Source: an uncultured Acidimicrobiales bacterium (GTDB taxonomy: Bacteria > Actinomycetota > Acidimicrobiia > Acidimicrobiales > Aldehydirespiratoraceae). Taken from it: DNA of 64,000 bases. Of this stretch, positions 57,212 through 64,000 are shown piece by piece. The position numbers and the translations under genes are program-made. The DNA lies in NCBI GenBank assembly GCA_958296055.1, contig CATQHS010000001.1:351917-415916 (forward strand). The letters run 5' to 3'. The notes beneath the pieces were generated by a model, which was given only the letters and a program-made list of their open reading frames with translations, ran no database searches and had not been told where the DNA came from. Every line of letters begins with the position of its first letter. Position 1 is the first letter of the stretch.

Positions 57212-57356
57212 AATCTGAAGCGGTGGATGCGGTGTGGGCTGCCGCCGAGCCCCGGTCCCAGTTGAAAACCACCCGGCTGGCGAGCACCGGCTACGTCAAA
57301 TGCGCCAGCCGCCGCCGGCGTCGGGATTCCCGCCCAAACCCTCAACCCAGGGACAA
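57212..57356. repeat. ~145-bp dispersed repeat, copy 1
   Basis: About 85% identical in the same orientation to 59360-59501. Both contain AATCTGAAGCGGTGGATGCGG and GAGCACCGGCT. No gene is identified in 57196-57421 apart from this repeat; a minus-strand reading is conserved between copies but short. Confidence 0.8.
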
Positions 57357-57421
57357 AGTCCTGAGTTGCCAGCTAGGCGAGCTTGTTGGCGAGTCATCAG
57401 CGCCTGCTCTAAAATAGCCGG

Positions 57422-58300
57422 ATGCAGCGATGGACAATCTGGGTCGTAGTGGCCGTCTGCGCGATCCCAGTGGCCGCTGTCGTCGTCTTTTTGGTGACCG
57501 AACGGGTTCGCGGCGCTCGGCGGAGGGTGCTTTGGGCGGATAGACACATGGCTTCGCACGACAACGAACCGACGGAGGACGACGCCCAGGGAGCGGTTGC
57601 TTCTGCGGGCTCTGAAACCCAGCAGCGCACAGCCCAAAACGCGGACGACGAACCCGATGGGCTAGAGGCCGATGACGGCAACGACCATAGGGGACGGGCA
57701 GCCCGTTCGACTGCATGGGCCGGGGGGCAAGCCCGCACCGCCGCGGTCAAAACGCGCCAAACAGCGGCAACCGCCGCGGCCAAAACCCGACAGGCAGCGG
57801 CAACCGGAGCGGCCAAAACCCGGCAGGCAGCGGCAACCGGAACGGCCAAAACCCGACAGGCAGCCACAGTTAGCGCGGTCCACACCCGCAGGGCCGCGGC
57901 CACTGGAGCGGCCTATACAAAGAAGCACGCCAACAAGAAGAACGCGATGATCGCCCTTGACGTGGCTGTCAGTTACGCTTGCGTATATGTGGCGACGGCA
58001 GTCCGCGCGCGTCGTGCGGCCATCATAGCCGCCAGGGTCACTCCGCTTCTTCTTTCTAAAATCCGGTCAGCGCAAACTTTGAACGCAACGGTGACTTGCA
58101 TGGGATGCGGCCGGGAGATGATGGGCCGAGACATGGAGGTTGACCATATTCGGCCTCACAGCCAAGGCGGCAGCGACGACCTTTCAAACCTGCAACTTCT
58201 CTGTACATCATGCAACCGGATCAAAGGTGTTCGGTCAATGGATTATCTTCATGAACGACTCAATGCCATCAAAGGCGGGGAAAGGCCGCCGGCGCGGTAG
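57422..58300 (+). CDS. Membrane-anchored HNH endonuclease-domain protein with repeat linker
   Basis: 292 aa: N-terminal transmembrane helix (TIWVVVAVCAIPVAAVVVFL), an acidic region (35-90), then about seven 11-residue imperfect repeats (AATGAAKTRQA) at about 100-160, a hydrophobic patch (VAVSYACVYVATAV) and a C-terminal HNH/McrA-like domain: TCMGCGREMMGRDMEVDHI, then NLQLLCTSCNRIKG. The layout suggests a membrane-held nuclease with a long basic/alanine helical stalk. Not part of a recognised system; neighbours are decayed mobile DNA. ATG 57422. Confidence 0.78.
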   Translation: MQRWTIWVVVAVCAIPVAAVVVFLVTERVRGARRRVLWADRHMASHDNEPTEDDAQGAVASAGSETQQRTAQNADDEPDGLEADDGNDHRGRAARSTAWAGGQARTAAVKTRQTAATAAAKTRQAAATGAAKTRQAAATGTAKTRQAATVSAVHTRRAAATGAAYTKKHANKKNAMIALDVAVSYACVYVATAVRARRAAIIAARVTPLLLSKIRSAQTLNATVTCMGCGREMMGRDMEVDHIRPHSQGGSDDLSNLQLLCTSCNRIKGVRSMDYLHERLNAIKGGERPPAR

Positions 58301-58560
58301 GCGGCGCTGCTGCTCAAGTGGGTACGCGGCCTGTTCCGCGGCGGGCACAAGAGCAAACCGCCAGCGGGCAGCGGCGATGCCAGCCCGTGACCGAGGCCCA
58401 GTACGCAACTCCGGGACGCGGACGGCAAGTTCGGGCGTGAACTTGGCACCGATCTGCTGGCCGGGCCCGCCGACGGCCTCGAACTCGCGGCGCCGGGCAC
58501 CCGCCCAGCAGCGGACCACATAGAAGGTGCCCGCGGCGCTAGGTGTTCTGGGCCTAGAGG
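58301..58560 (+). other. Degenerate gene relic (LELA-PGT family)
   Basis: A frame at about 58410-58545 reads LRDADGKFGRELGTDLLAGP, then ADGLELAAPGTRPAADHIEGA. An adjacent frame upstream reads VTEAQYA, suggesting one frameshift. The LELAAPGTRPAADHIE segment reappears in the small ORF at 60032-60169 as LELAVPGTSPAAADHIE. I cannot name the family. No intact start is visible. Confidence 0.4.
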
Positions 58561-58582
58561 TTGGTAGCAGCGCGATGGGGTG

Positions 58583-58710
58583 AGCCCCCTGTGCGAGTGT
58601 GGTGGTGTACCAACCCACGAGCACAGGAGGCTCAATGTCGCACGCTAATGCACGTTTGACTCCCGCGGGGCGGCTGCTGCTGGTCCAGCGGGTGGCCGCG
58701 GGGCCCACAG
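58583..58710 (+). mobile_element. IS481-family insertion sequence remnant (5' end)
   Basis: ATG 58635 begins MSHANARLTPAGRLLLVQRV, the characteristic N terminus of IS481-type transposases, followed by loss of the frame. The upstream TGTGCGAGTGTGGTGGTG resembles an IS end. The catalytic DDE region is missing. Confidence 0.7.
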
Positions 58711-58862
58711 GAAGGCCCGGGCGATCCCCACCCGCTGCTGCATGCCGCCAGCGAGCCAGCCCCGCCCGATGCGGCTTTAAGAGAAGGCCCCGCCGAGCGG
58801 CGGCGACAAGCGCTGCCGGCGGCGGGGGGGTGATCCCACGATAGCGGCATCACCGGCACCCG

Positions 58863-59359
58863 TCAAACGTTTTCGCCCGTTTTCGCCGCGGCGGCGTGTG
58901 CGTAGTCAGCCGGGCCGAGCATGTGGCGCTGACTGATGAACGGTTCGGGGCCCATGCGGCGGTCTTCGTATGACCAGGCGGCGGTCTCGCAGGCTGCGCC
59001 GAGCCGGTGTGCCCCGGCCAGGGCCGTCAAGAAGTCGGAGTCGCCGGAGAACAGCACCACCACATCGGCGCCGTGTTCAGCCCTTGCCAACACCACCCCG
59101 GCGGCGGCCATGGCGTCGATCCCCTTTTCGCGGGGCTGGCCGTCTCGGTAGTAGCTGAGTTTCTGCACGCCGCACACACACACCGGATGCCCGCCTGCTG
59201 GGCCGTGGCCTGCCAGCGCTGGATCTGCCGCCGTGCTTGAGCGTGCCCCGCGGGTCTCGGCGCTGATCTGGGATGCCTCTATAAATCCCCGCCAGCGCCA
59301 GCCGCCGGTCGGTTAATGCACCGGGGTAGTCGGGGCGGCGGGCGACGATCCGCTGCGCT
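58863..59359 (-). pseudogene. Broken NYN-domain (PIN-like RNase) gene
   Basis: Three frames must be joined. Near 59350-59270: RIVARRPDYPGALTDRRLAL and AGIYRGIPDQRRDP. Near 59260-59180: QARRQIQRWQATAQQAGIRC. From 59180 down: CGVQKLSYYRDGQPREKGID and VVVLFSGDSDFLTALAGAHRLGA (in part), with the conserved GDSDF. The second shift lies in a (TG)5 tract at about 59172-59183, where (TG)4 would restore the frame. The N terminus is cut off by the repeat at 59360. NYN proteins are Mg-dependent RNases. Confidence 0.75.
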
Positions 59360-59501
59360 AATCTGAAGCGGTGGATGCGGTGTGGGCCGCCGTCGAGCCC
59401 CGGTCCCGGTTGAAAACCACCCGACTGGCGAGCACCGGCTGCGTCAAATGCGCCGACACCGCCATCGGGACCCCCGCTCAAACCCTCAATCCCAAGGACA
59501 A
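59360..59501. repeat. ~145-bp dispersed repeat, copy 2
   Basis: Matches 57212-57356. It abuts the broken 5' end of the NYN gene at the shared AATCTGAAGCGG edge. Confidence 0.8.
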
Positions 59502-59585
59502 CGGCCCTGGTTGTCACACTGCACGGGCCGGACACCGCGATTACGTTGCCCGCTATGAACAGCACACACCACAGGAGTGAATACT

Positions 59586-60017
59586 ATGACTGAATACGAA
59601 GCCAGTCACATGCTTGACGGTTCGTATTATGCAGAACGCGTGGTAAAAGCCGACAAGAAGCGCTTACTCAAAGCCATAGCCTCAATTCCAGGTTTGGGCA
59701 CCGGTTTTGCGGTAGGTGCGTTTGTATACGGCAAACTAGCAGGTGCCGCTTGGGCCGGAGTCAAGGGCAGCGCTGGATTAGCCAGTTCGCTCAAAGGATT
59801 CGGTTTGTCCGCTGGGTTGGCGGTGGGCCCTTCGGGCGTCGGAACGGCGAACGCTGCAGCGGCTGGCACTGTGGTCGGTCTCGGCGCAGCAGTAACAGTG
59901 GTCCCGCTAGGACTTTTGGCTGTAGCTTTGGCCAATCCGCTGCGACGCAGATTCATGCAAGGTTACCGCGAACGCGACTTCACTTGGAAGTGGGGAAGCT
60001 GGCCGGGTAATTATTAG
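59586..60017 (+). CDS. Small glycine/alanine-rich membrane protein
   Basis: 143 aa from ATG 59586, preceded by AGGAG eight bases upstream. Two hydrophobic Gly/Ala-rich segments (SIPGLGTGFAVGAFVYGKLAGAAW, quoted SIPGLGTGFAVGAFV; and VVGLGAAVTVVPLGLLAVAL) flank an amphipathic region, with a charged N terminus and a basic/aromatic C terminus (RERDFTWKWGSWPGNY). It could be a pore-forming or bacteriocin-like peptide, or a simple membrane protein; no family recognised. Confidence 0.6.
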   Translation: MTEYEASHMLDGSYYAERVVKADKKRLLKAIASIPGLGTGFAVGAFVYGKLAGAAWAGVKGSAGLASSLKGFGLSAGLAVGPSGVGTANAAAAGTVVGLGAAVTVVPLGLLAVALANPLRRRFMQGYRERDFTWKWGSWPGNY

Positions 60018-60031
60018 AGAGGACGGTGAAA

Positions 60032-60169
60032 ATGGAAAGAGCAACTGCGACATACGTACATAAAAAAACTAATTCCCTCGAGCTCGCGGTACCGGGCACC
60101 AGCCCAGCAGCCGCCGACCACATAGAAGATGCCGCGGCGCTAAGCGTGTTCGCAGGCGGCGGCCTCTGA
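60032..60169 (+). CDS. 45-aa small ORF after the Gly-rich membrane protein gene
   Basis: GAGAGGACGG lies six bases before the ATG. It encodes MERATATYVHKKTNSLELAV, then PGTSPAAADHIEDAAALSVF and AGGGL. Fourteen bp after the Gly-rich protein. The second half matches the relic at about 58480-58545, so it may itself be a truncated piece of a larger gene captured by a new start. Confidence 0.4.
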   Translation: MERATATYVHKKTNSLELAVPGTSPAAADHIEDAAALSVFAGGGL

Positions 60170-60180
60170 AGCCGTCGCCG

Positions 60181-60963
60181 TCAGGCTGAGGATTCTCGGC
60201 AGTTCCAGGCCAGGTCGGCGGTTCGCTGGTGCCAGCTCGCCTCGGCCGCCCAGTGGTCGGACCAACGGAGGGTCGAGGATGCGTAGCGGTCGTAGAGGTC
60301 TGAGCGCTGCGCGAACAGGTCCGATAACCGGCCGGCCAGGTCGGCGTTGGACGAGCCGGTGGCGGCGGCCTCGCTGTAGAGACCTGACATCTGCTTGAAC
60401 AGATCCGACATCGAGCCGGCCAGGTCAGACCATTCGTCGTTGAGGGCGGCACGGCGCTGGAACATGTCGGGCCAGCGGTCGCTGTGGCGGCGGGGGTCGA
60501 GCGGCCAGTCGGCCGCGGCGGGGGCCGAGGCGGCGGCGTCGATGAAGACCTCGAGCTTGGCCTCGATCCGGGCCCACTCGGCTTTGAGGCGGTCCCAGTC
60601 GGAGGCCAGGGCTTTGGCCCGGCTCGCCTCCGACCCGTCCGAAACGTCCGAGTCGAGGTCGAAGACCGACTTTGCCGCCTCAAAGTCGTCCCATTCGGCA
60701 TCGAGGACGTCCCCGGAGGCTTCGATCTCCTCCCACTCGTCGATGCGGGACTGATATTCGAGGTCGAGGCCAGCTCTCTCGGCGTCAAGGGCCGCGGTGG
60801 ACGCCCGGCACTCGTCGGAGCTAGGCGATCCCGCCGGGCGGTCGGGCTGATCATCGCCGCACCCGACTGCCAGCAGGGCAACGGCCGCAGCGACGGCGGC
60901 CGCTCTGATGAGGATCACCGCCCTGAAGCCAAGCCGTCGCCACCTGACGGCACCGCCGTCCAT
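60181..60963 (-). CDS. Lipoprotein with long helical, Asp/Trp-rich domain
   Basis: 260 aa from ATG 60963 (ATG 60987 also possible). The signal peptide (FRAVILIRAAAVAAAVALLAVGC) carries a lipobox Cys. The mature part is predicted helical with heptad-like spacing (SRIDEWEEIEASGDVLDAEWDDF, in part; LASDWDRLKAEWARIEAKLEV; LFAQRSDLYDRYASSTLRW) and no cysteines until the end. It is likely an extracytoplasmic coiled-coil scaffold. Its 5' end lies on a decayed copy of an add-like gene end. Confidence 0.65.
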   Translation of the reverse strand: MDGGAVRWRRLGFRAVILIRAAAVAAAVALLAVGCGDDQPDRPAGSPSSDECRASTAALDAERAGLDLEYQSRIDEWEEIEASGDVLDAEWDDFEAAKSVFDLDSDVSDGSEASRAKALASDWDRLKAEWARIEAKLEVFIDAAASAPAAADWPLDPRRHSDRWPDMFQRRAALNDEWSDLAGSMSDLFKQMSGLYSEAAATGSSNADLAGRLSDLFAQRSDLYDRYASSTLRWSDHWAAEASWHQRTADLAWNCRESSA

Positions 60964-60979
60964 TCCATCCAGGTAACCC

Positions 60980-61075
60980 GCTTCCATCTCCTCCAGAGAG
61001 TAGCCGAAGGACCTCGGCCACCCACCGGCGAATCCGTCGGCGATGTTCGAAGCGCATGCCGAGATCGTCGGAAAG
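60980..61075 (-). pseudogene. Relic of an adenosine deaminase gene end
   Basis: About 70% identical to 62059-62154 within the intact add gene (the region encoding MMRFDVADEY and FDYTLEEMEA). Here the frame has insertions. It shows a duplicated and decayed add segment upstream of the lipoprotein gene. Confidence 0.65.
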
Positions 61076-61229
61076 GACTTGCAATCGGTTGGTCCCGGTT
61101 GTACGATATTTGATGTAATCGTGCATCGCTGCTTTGGCATCTGATGCACCTAAGGTGCCTAGGCCCCGGCCGAACGTCACGTCCTACGGTCGCCCTCCGG
61201 GGCGGCCGTAGTTGCATCATTAGGGCCCA

Positions 61230-61439
61230 TTGGCCGCAGACTTCCTCGCCTTGAAGGAAAATATAGACCCGGGAGGACCACTGAGCACCTTGATTATATA
61301 TTATCTGAGATCAAGGGGCTCTGAACTCCGTGCTGGTGTGAGATCCAACAGCCGACGAGAGCAGCGTTACGCCATAGGCATACTGGATAGTATCGTTACA
61401 CTCATCGAAAAGTACAACATAAAGTTGATCGCGGGTTGA
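61230..61439 (+). CDS. Small hypothetical protein or gene end
   Basis: 69 codons open from TTG 61230 to TGA, AT-richer than the surroundings. IIYYLRSRGSELRAGVRSNS and IGILDSIVTLIEKYNIKLIAG-like sequence (DSIVTLIEKYNIKLIAG) look protein-like. No good ribosome site, so it may be the C-terminal remnant of a larger gene. Confidence 0.35.
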   Translation: MAADFLALKENIDPGGPLSTLIIYYLRSRGSELRAGVRSNSRREQRYAIGILDSIVTLIEKYNIKLIAG

Positions 61440-61476
61440 GGTTAGGGTTTGCCAGCCGCTGACCTCAACCCTAACC
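61433..61476. promoter_or_regulatory. Overlapping inverted repeats with TTAGGG/CCCTAA
   Basis: GGTTAGGGTT (61440-61449) pairs perfectly with AACCCTAACC (61467-61476). GGGTTGAGG (61433-61441) pairs perfectly with CCTCAACCC (61463-61471). The two hairpins overlap and so are mutually exclusive. They lie between the stop of the small ORF and the next gene; no U-tract follows, so a classical terminator is not clear. Confidence 0.5.
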
Positions 61477-61556
61477 CTCGCCACCCGGCCCAGGCCGGGC
61501 ACCTGGAGCGAGACCGGAGGCGGGACGATCCAACCTCAACACAAAGTCAGGATTCA

Positions 61557-61871
61557 ATGCAACACTCACCCATAGAACACCCGGAGGCGCAGACCGGAGG
61601 CGCAGACCGGCGCACTACCGTCAACGCTCACCTGGCGCTGTGGTGCTCGATAGTCGGGATGGTGGTCGGTTCGTTGGACAATATGTTTGTCCCGCCCTTC
61701 TGGCTAGTGCTGGCCCCAGTCGGGTGCGTCGCCGGTATCTGCGAATACCGCAAAGCGTCCGGGGCGGGCCGCTCATTGGGGGTGCCAATCGCCGCGGCCA
61801 TAATCGGCGGCCTGGCGTTCATAGCCGGTCTGCTGTGGATAGTAGGCATGATCGTCGGGCCGCAGCCATAA
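61557..61871 (+). CDS. DUF4190-like small membrane protein
   Basis: 104 aa from ATG 61557. Two hydrophobic helices (LALWCSIVGMVVGSL and LGVPIAAAIIGGLAFIAGLLWIVG, given in part), separated by a short loop with CEYRKASGAG, the arrangement of DUF4190 proteins. Function unknown. Confidence 0.7.
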   Translation: MQHSPIEHPEAQTGGADRRTTVNAHLALWCSIVGMVVGSLDNMFVPPFWLVLAPVGCVAGICEYRKASGAGRSLGVPIAAAIIGGLAFIAGLLWIVGMIVGPQP

Positions 61872-61926
61872 CCGCCCCATAGTTCGCCGCCGACCGCGCT
61901 ATCGGCGGTCAGGGTAAGAACCCGGA

Positions 61927-62970
61927 TCAGGCTCGGGCTGGGAGGCCGTATTCGGAGCGCAGGTCGGCGAATTCGGACTCGAAGCGGCGGCGCAGGGCTG
62001 CCTTCTCGTCGTCGGGGGCCCATGACGCCTCGATCCCGTCGAGGGCGATGGCCTCCATCTCCTCCAGGGTGTAGTCGAAGGCTTCGGCCACGGCCACGTA
62101 CTCATCGGCGACGTCGAAGCGCATCATGCCGGGGTCGTCGGAGTTGACGGTGGCCAGCACCCCCAGTTCCCGTTGGCGGGCGATCGGATGCGAGGCCACG
62201 TCAGGCACCACGTTGGCGATCATGACGTTGGAGGTGGGGCACACGGTCAGCGGTATCTGCCGGTCGATGATCTCGTCGGTCAGGGCGGGGTCGTCGAGGA
62301 GCCGGAACCCGTGGTCGATCCGGTCGCAGCCGAACTCTCGCACGCCGATGGCGATGTTCTCGGCCGGACCGTCCTCGCCAGCGTGCATGGTCCGCTTCAG
62401 ACCGGCCCGGCCCGCGGCGGCGTAGGCCTCGGCGAAGGCCCGGTGGTCGATGCCGCGCTCCACCGAGTCGGCCCCCATCCCGATCAGCAGGTCTCGGTCC
62501 TGGGCGGCGGCGAACTCGGCCATCTCCAGCGCGTGGCCCGGGCCCGACGGCTTGTCGAAGTCCAGGATCATGCGGCAGCCCACGTCCAAGTCGGCCCGGG
62601 CGTCTACCACCGCGGCCGACACCCCTTCCCACACCGTCGACACCGGCACCCCGAGCCTGATCACGAAGCCGGGCGAGAAGAACATCTCCCGGTAGCGGAC
62701 CCCGGCGGACACCGCGTCCTCGAGGCACTCGTAGGTGATGCGGTGGAAGTCGTCCGCGCTTTGGAGGCTGGCGCAGATCACGTCGTAGATGTCGAGGAAC
62801 TGGTTGAGGCTGGTGAACTTATACAGGTCGGCCGGGTCGTCCACGGGGAACTCGACCCCGTTGCGCCGGGCCAGATCGGCGATGGTGGAGGCCCGGCTGG
62901 CCCCCTCTATGTGGCAGTGCAGCTCCACCTTCGGGAGCCTCCGCAGGTGCTCGGCAGCGGCGACGGTCAT
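61927..62970 (-). CDS. add: Adenosine deaminase
   Basis: 347 aa, normal length. Zinc ligands and catalytic residues: LPKVELHCHIEGA (HxH), HAGEDGP with His/Glu, IDHGFRL and VNSDDPGMM (Asp-Asp). Converts adenosine to inosine, or acts on a related nucleoside. ATG 62970 overlaps the end of the Rieske gene (ATGA), so the two are co-translated. A decayed copy of its 3' region is at 60980-61075. Confidence 0.92.
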   Translation of the reverse strand: MTVAAAEHLRRLPKVELHCHIEGASRASTIADLARRNGVEFPVDDPADLYKFTSLNQFLDIYDVICASLQSADDFHRITYECLEDAVSAGVRYREMFFSPGFVIRLGVPVSTVWEGVSAAVVDARADLDVGCRMILDFDKPSGPGHALEMAEFAAAQDRDLLIGMGADSVERGIDHRAFAEAYAAAGRAGLKRTMHAGEDGPAENIAIGVREFGCDRIDHGFRLLDDPALTDEIIDRQIPLTVCPTSNVMIANVVPDVASHPIARQRELGVLATVNSDDPGMMRFDVADEYVAVAEAFDYTLEEMEAIALDGIEASWAPDDEKAALRRRFESEFADLRSEYGLPARA

Positions 62971-64000
62971 CGGTCCTCCTCGTCGAGGTCGGCGGTCACG
63001 GTCCCGTACTCTATTCCCCGGTCGCGCAGCCATTTGCGGTAGGCCAGGCTGCCGGCATCGGCGGGCTGGTGGGACTCCAGGGCGGGGGCTGTCGGCAGCC
63101 TGCGGGGCCGCTGCGACTCCACCACCTCGATGTCCTGGGCGAATATGAGGTCGTTGAAGGCCTGCTGGGCGTCGAGGTCGGCGCCGTCGTCGGCCACCGC
63201 CGTCGAGCGCCACACCACGCAGGTGGTCTCGTCAATGGGGCTGACCGCGATGAGGATGGAGAACCCGCCCGCCCCGTCGTCAGGGATCTTGGTGAGGACG
63301 GCGGCGTAGGGGTGCGACACCGAGTACTCGTAGCGCACCGGGCCGCCCCCGGAGGCGGCCGGGCCGGGCCGGGGCTGCCAGAACACGCAGTCGGTGAGCC
63401 GCAGCTCGCCGTCGTCGGCCTTCACCCGGTAGCGGCCCACCTCGGTGTGGGGGACTTGGCCCAGATAGCCGGCGTGCACGAACGGGAAATGGGCCAAGTC
63501 CAGGAAGTTCTCGATGATCCGCGGCCCCGACGAGCGCACCGTGACCGGGTCCAGCCACACCGTCCGGTCGGGATGGGCCGCATGCATCGGGGCCCGGGGC
63601 AGTTCCCGGGGCCGGTCCCCGACGCAGACCCACCAGAACCCGTAGCCGAGGCGGGTCGAGACCCGGCGCAGGCAGGCCCTGGCCCCCGGCCGCCGGTCGG
63701 GGTGGGCGGGCTGGCGGACGCAGCCGCCGTCGGCGTCGAACTGCCAGCCGTGGTAGCCGCACTGGATCAGCTCGCCGTCGAAGGTTCCCAGGCTCAGCCG
63801 GGCCCCCCGGTGGGGGCAGGTGTCGACGAACGCCTCCGCTCGCCCGTCGTCGAAGGCGGCCAGCACGTAGCGCTCGTCGAGCAGCTCGAACCGGCGCCAC
63901 GACCCGGAGGCCACTTCGGCGGCCCGGGCCACCGGGAACCACTCGTCGCGGATCCGGTCGCCGCTCGGCGACTCCCCGGCCCCATCCCCGCGGCCCCGGT
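62967..64000 (-). CDS. Rieske non-haem iron oxygenase, large subunit (runs off right edge)
   Basis: At least 344 codons are open to the right edge. The conserved DEWFPVARAAE lies upstream of the first GTG (63932), so the true start is outside the window. Rieske cluster: CPHRGARLSLG and CGYHGWQF. Mononuclear iron site: ENFLDLAHFPFVHAG (N...D..H....H). A typical ring-hydroxylating or demethylating oxygenase. Coupled to add, which could suggest a purine or modified-nucleoside substrate; that is inference. Confidence 0.9.
   Translation of the reverse strand, partial: RGRGDGAGESPSGDRIRDEWFPVARAAEVASGSWRRFELLDERYVLAAFDDGRAEAFVDTCPHRGARLSLGTFDGELIQCGYHGWQFDADGGCVRQPAHPDRRPGARACLRRVSTRLGYGFWWVCVGDRPRELPRAPMHAAHPDRTVWLDPVTVRSSGPRIIENFLDLAHFPFVHAGYLGQVPHTEVGRYRVKADDGELRLTDCVFWQPRPGPAASGGGPVRYEYSVSHPYAAVLTKIPDDGAGGFSILIAVSPIDETTCVVWRSTAVADDGADLDAQQAFNDLIFAQDIEVVESQRPRRLPTAPALESHQPADAGSLAYRKWLRDRGIEYGTVTADLDEEDR

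Noticed and set aside
62967..63932. Taking GTG 63932 as the Rieske oxygenase start
   Set aside because: The conserved DEWFPVA segment lies upstream in the same open frame, so the start is beyond the right edge.

Overview
The window is about 70% GC over most of its length. It carries rpsO-pnp-dapB-SURF1-dapA-rnj, carD, a DUF222/HNH (13E12-type) gene and many acyl-CoA genes. This fits a high-GC actinobacterium, plausibly of the Acidimicrobiia; the taxonomic placement is inference.

Layout. 1-3.3 kb: the start of hypF, a divergent promoter region with a strong inverted repeat, and two CooC-type ATPases. The second ATPase is read through two in-frame UGA codons that sit exactly where the family has its metal-binding Cys-X-Cys motif. 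3.4-10.8 kb: a housekeeping block on the minus strand (rpsO, pnp, dapB, SURF1, dapA, rnj). 11-16.6 kb: a DUF4333 lipoprotein, a ferredoxin reductase/ferredoxin pair, an ArsC/Spx-type reductase whose catalytic Cys codon is UGA followed by a GGUC-loop hairpin, an acyl-CoA ligase and an anchored beta-propeller-like protein. 16.7-18.8 kb: a DUF222-HNH gene flanked by inverted copies of a ~90-bp hairpin element and by 75-bp tandem repeats.

20.9-32.4 kb: an accessory defence-like island. It holds a type I restriction-modification system whose specificity subunit is fused to an MNT nucleotidyltransferase and preceded by its HEPN partner, then a Dam-type methylase with a ParB-like protein (both AT-rich), HsdR, a RusA-like resolvase, and two tandem AHJR-nuclease/HEPN-like fusions. 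One of these sits inside a duplicated fragment of a nearby SDR gene.

32.6-40 kb: secreted proteins, then an SDR / Ltp2-like / thiolase-like / DUF35 cluster resembling side-chain retro-aldol degradation modules, and a glutamine cyclotransferase. 40-57 kb: HIT protein, putative glycosidase, D-aminoacylase, CapA, CarD, a one-chain MNT-HEPN protein, thiolase, CadI/ArsI-like dioxygenase, two acyl-CoA dehydrogenases, a tRNA-Pro(UGG), and a molybdenum hydroxylase with fused FAD and 2Fe-2S subunits. 57-61.9 kb: a decayed accessory patch (membrane-anchored HNH protein, IS481 remnant, broken NYN gene, repeats, small membrane proteins, an add relic). 61.9-64 kb: adenosine deaminase and a Rieske oxygenase that runs off the right edge.

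The main discovery is two independent UGA-recoded genes (a CooC-like ATPase with a predicted Sec-Pro-Sec motif, and a Sec-ArsC). Each has a hairpin at the right distance to be a bacterial SECIS, which implies that the organism inserts selenocysteine. The second notable system is the hybrid HEPN / MNT-HsdS restriction island.
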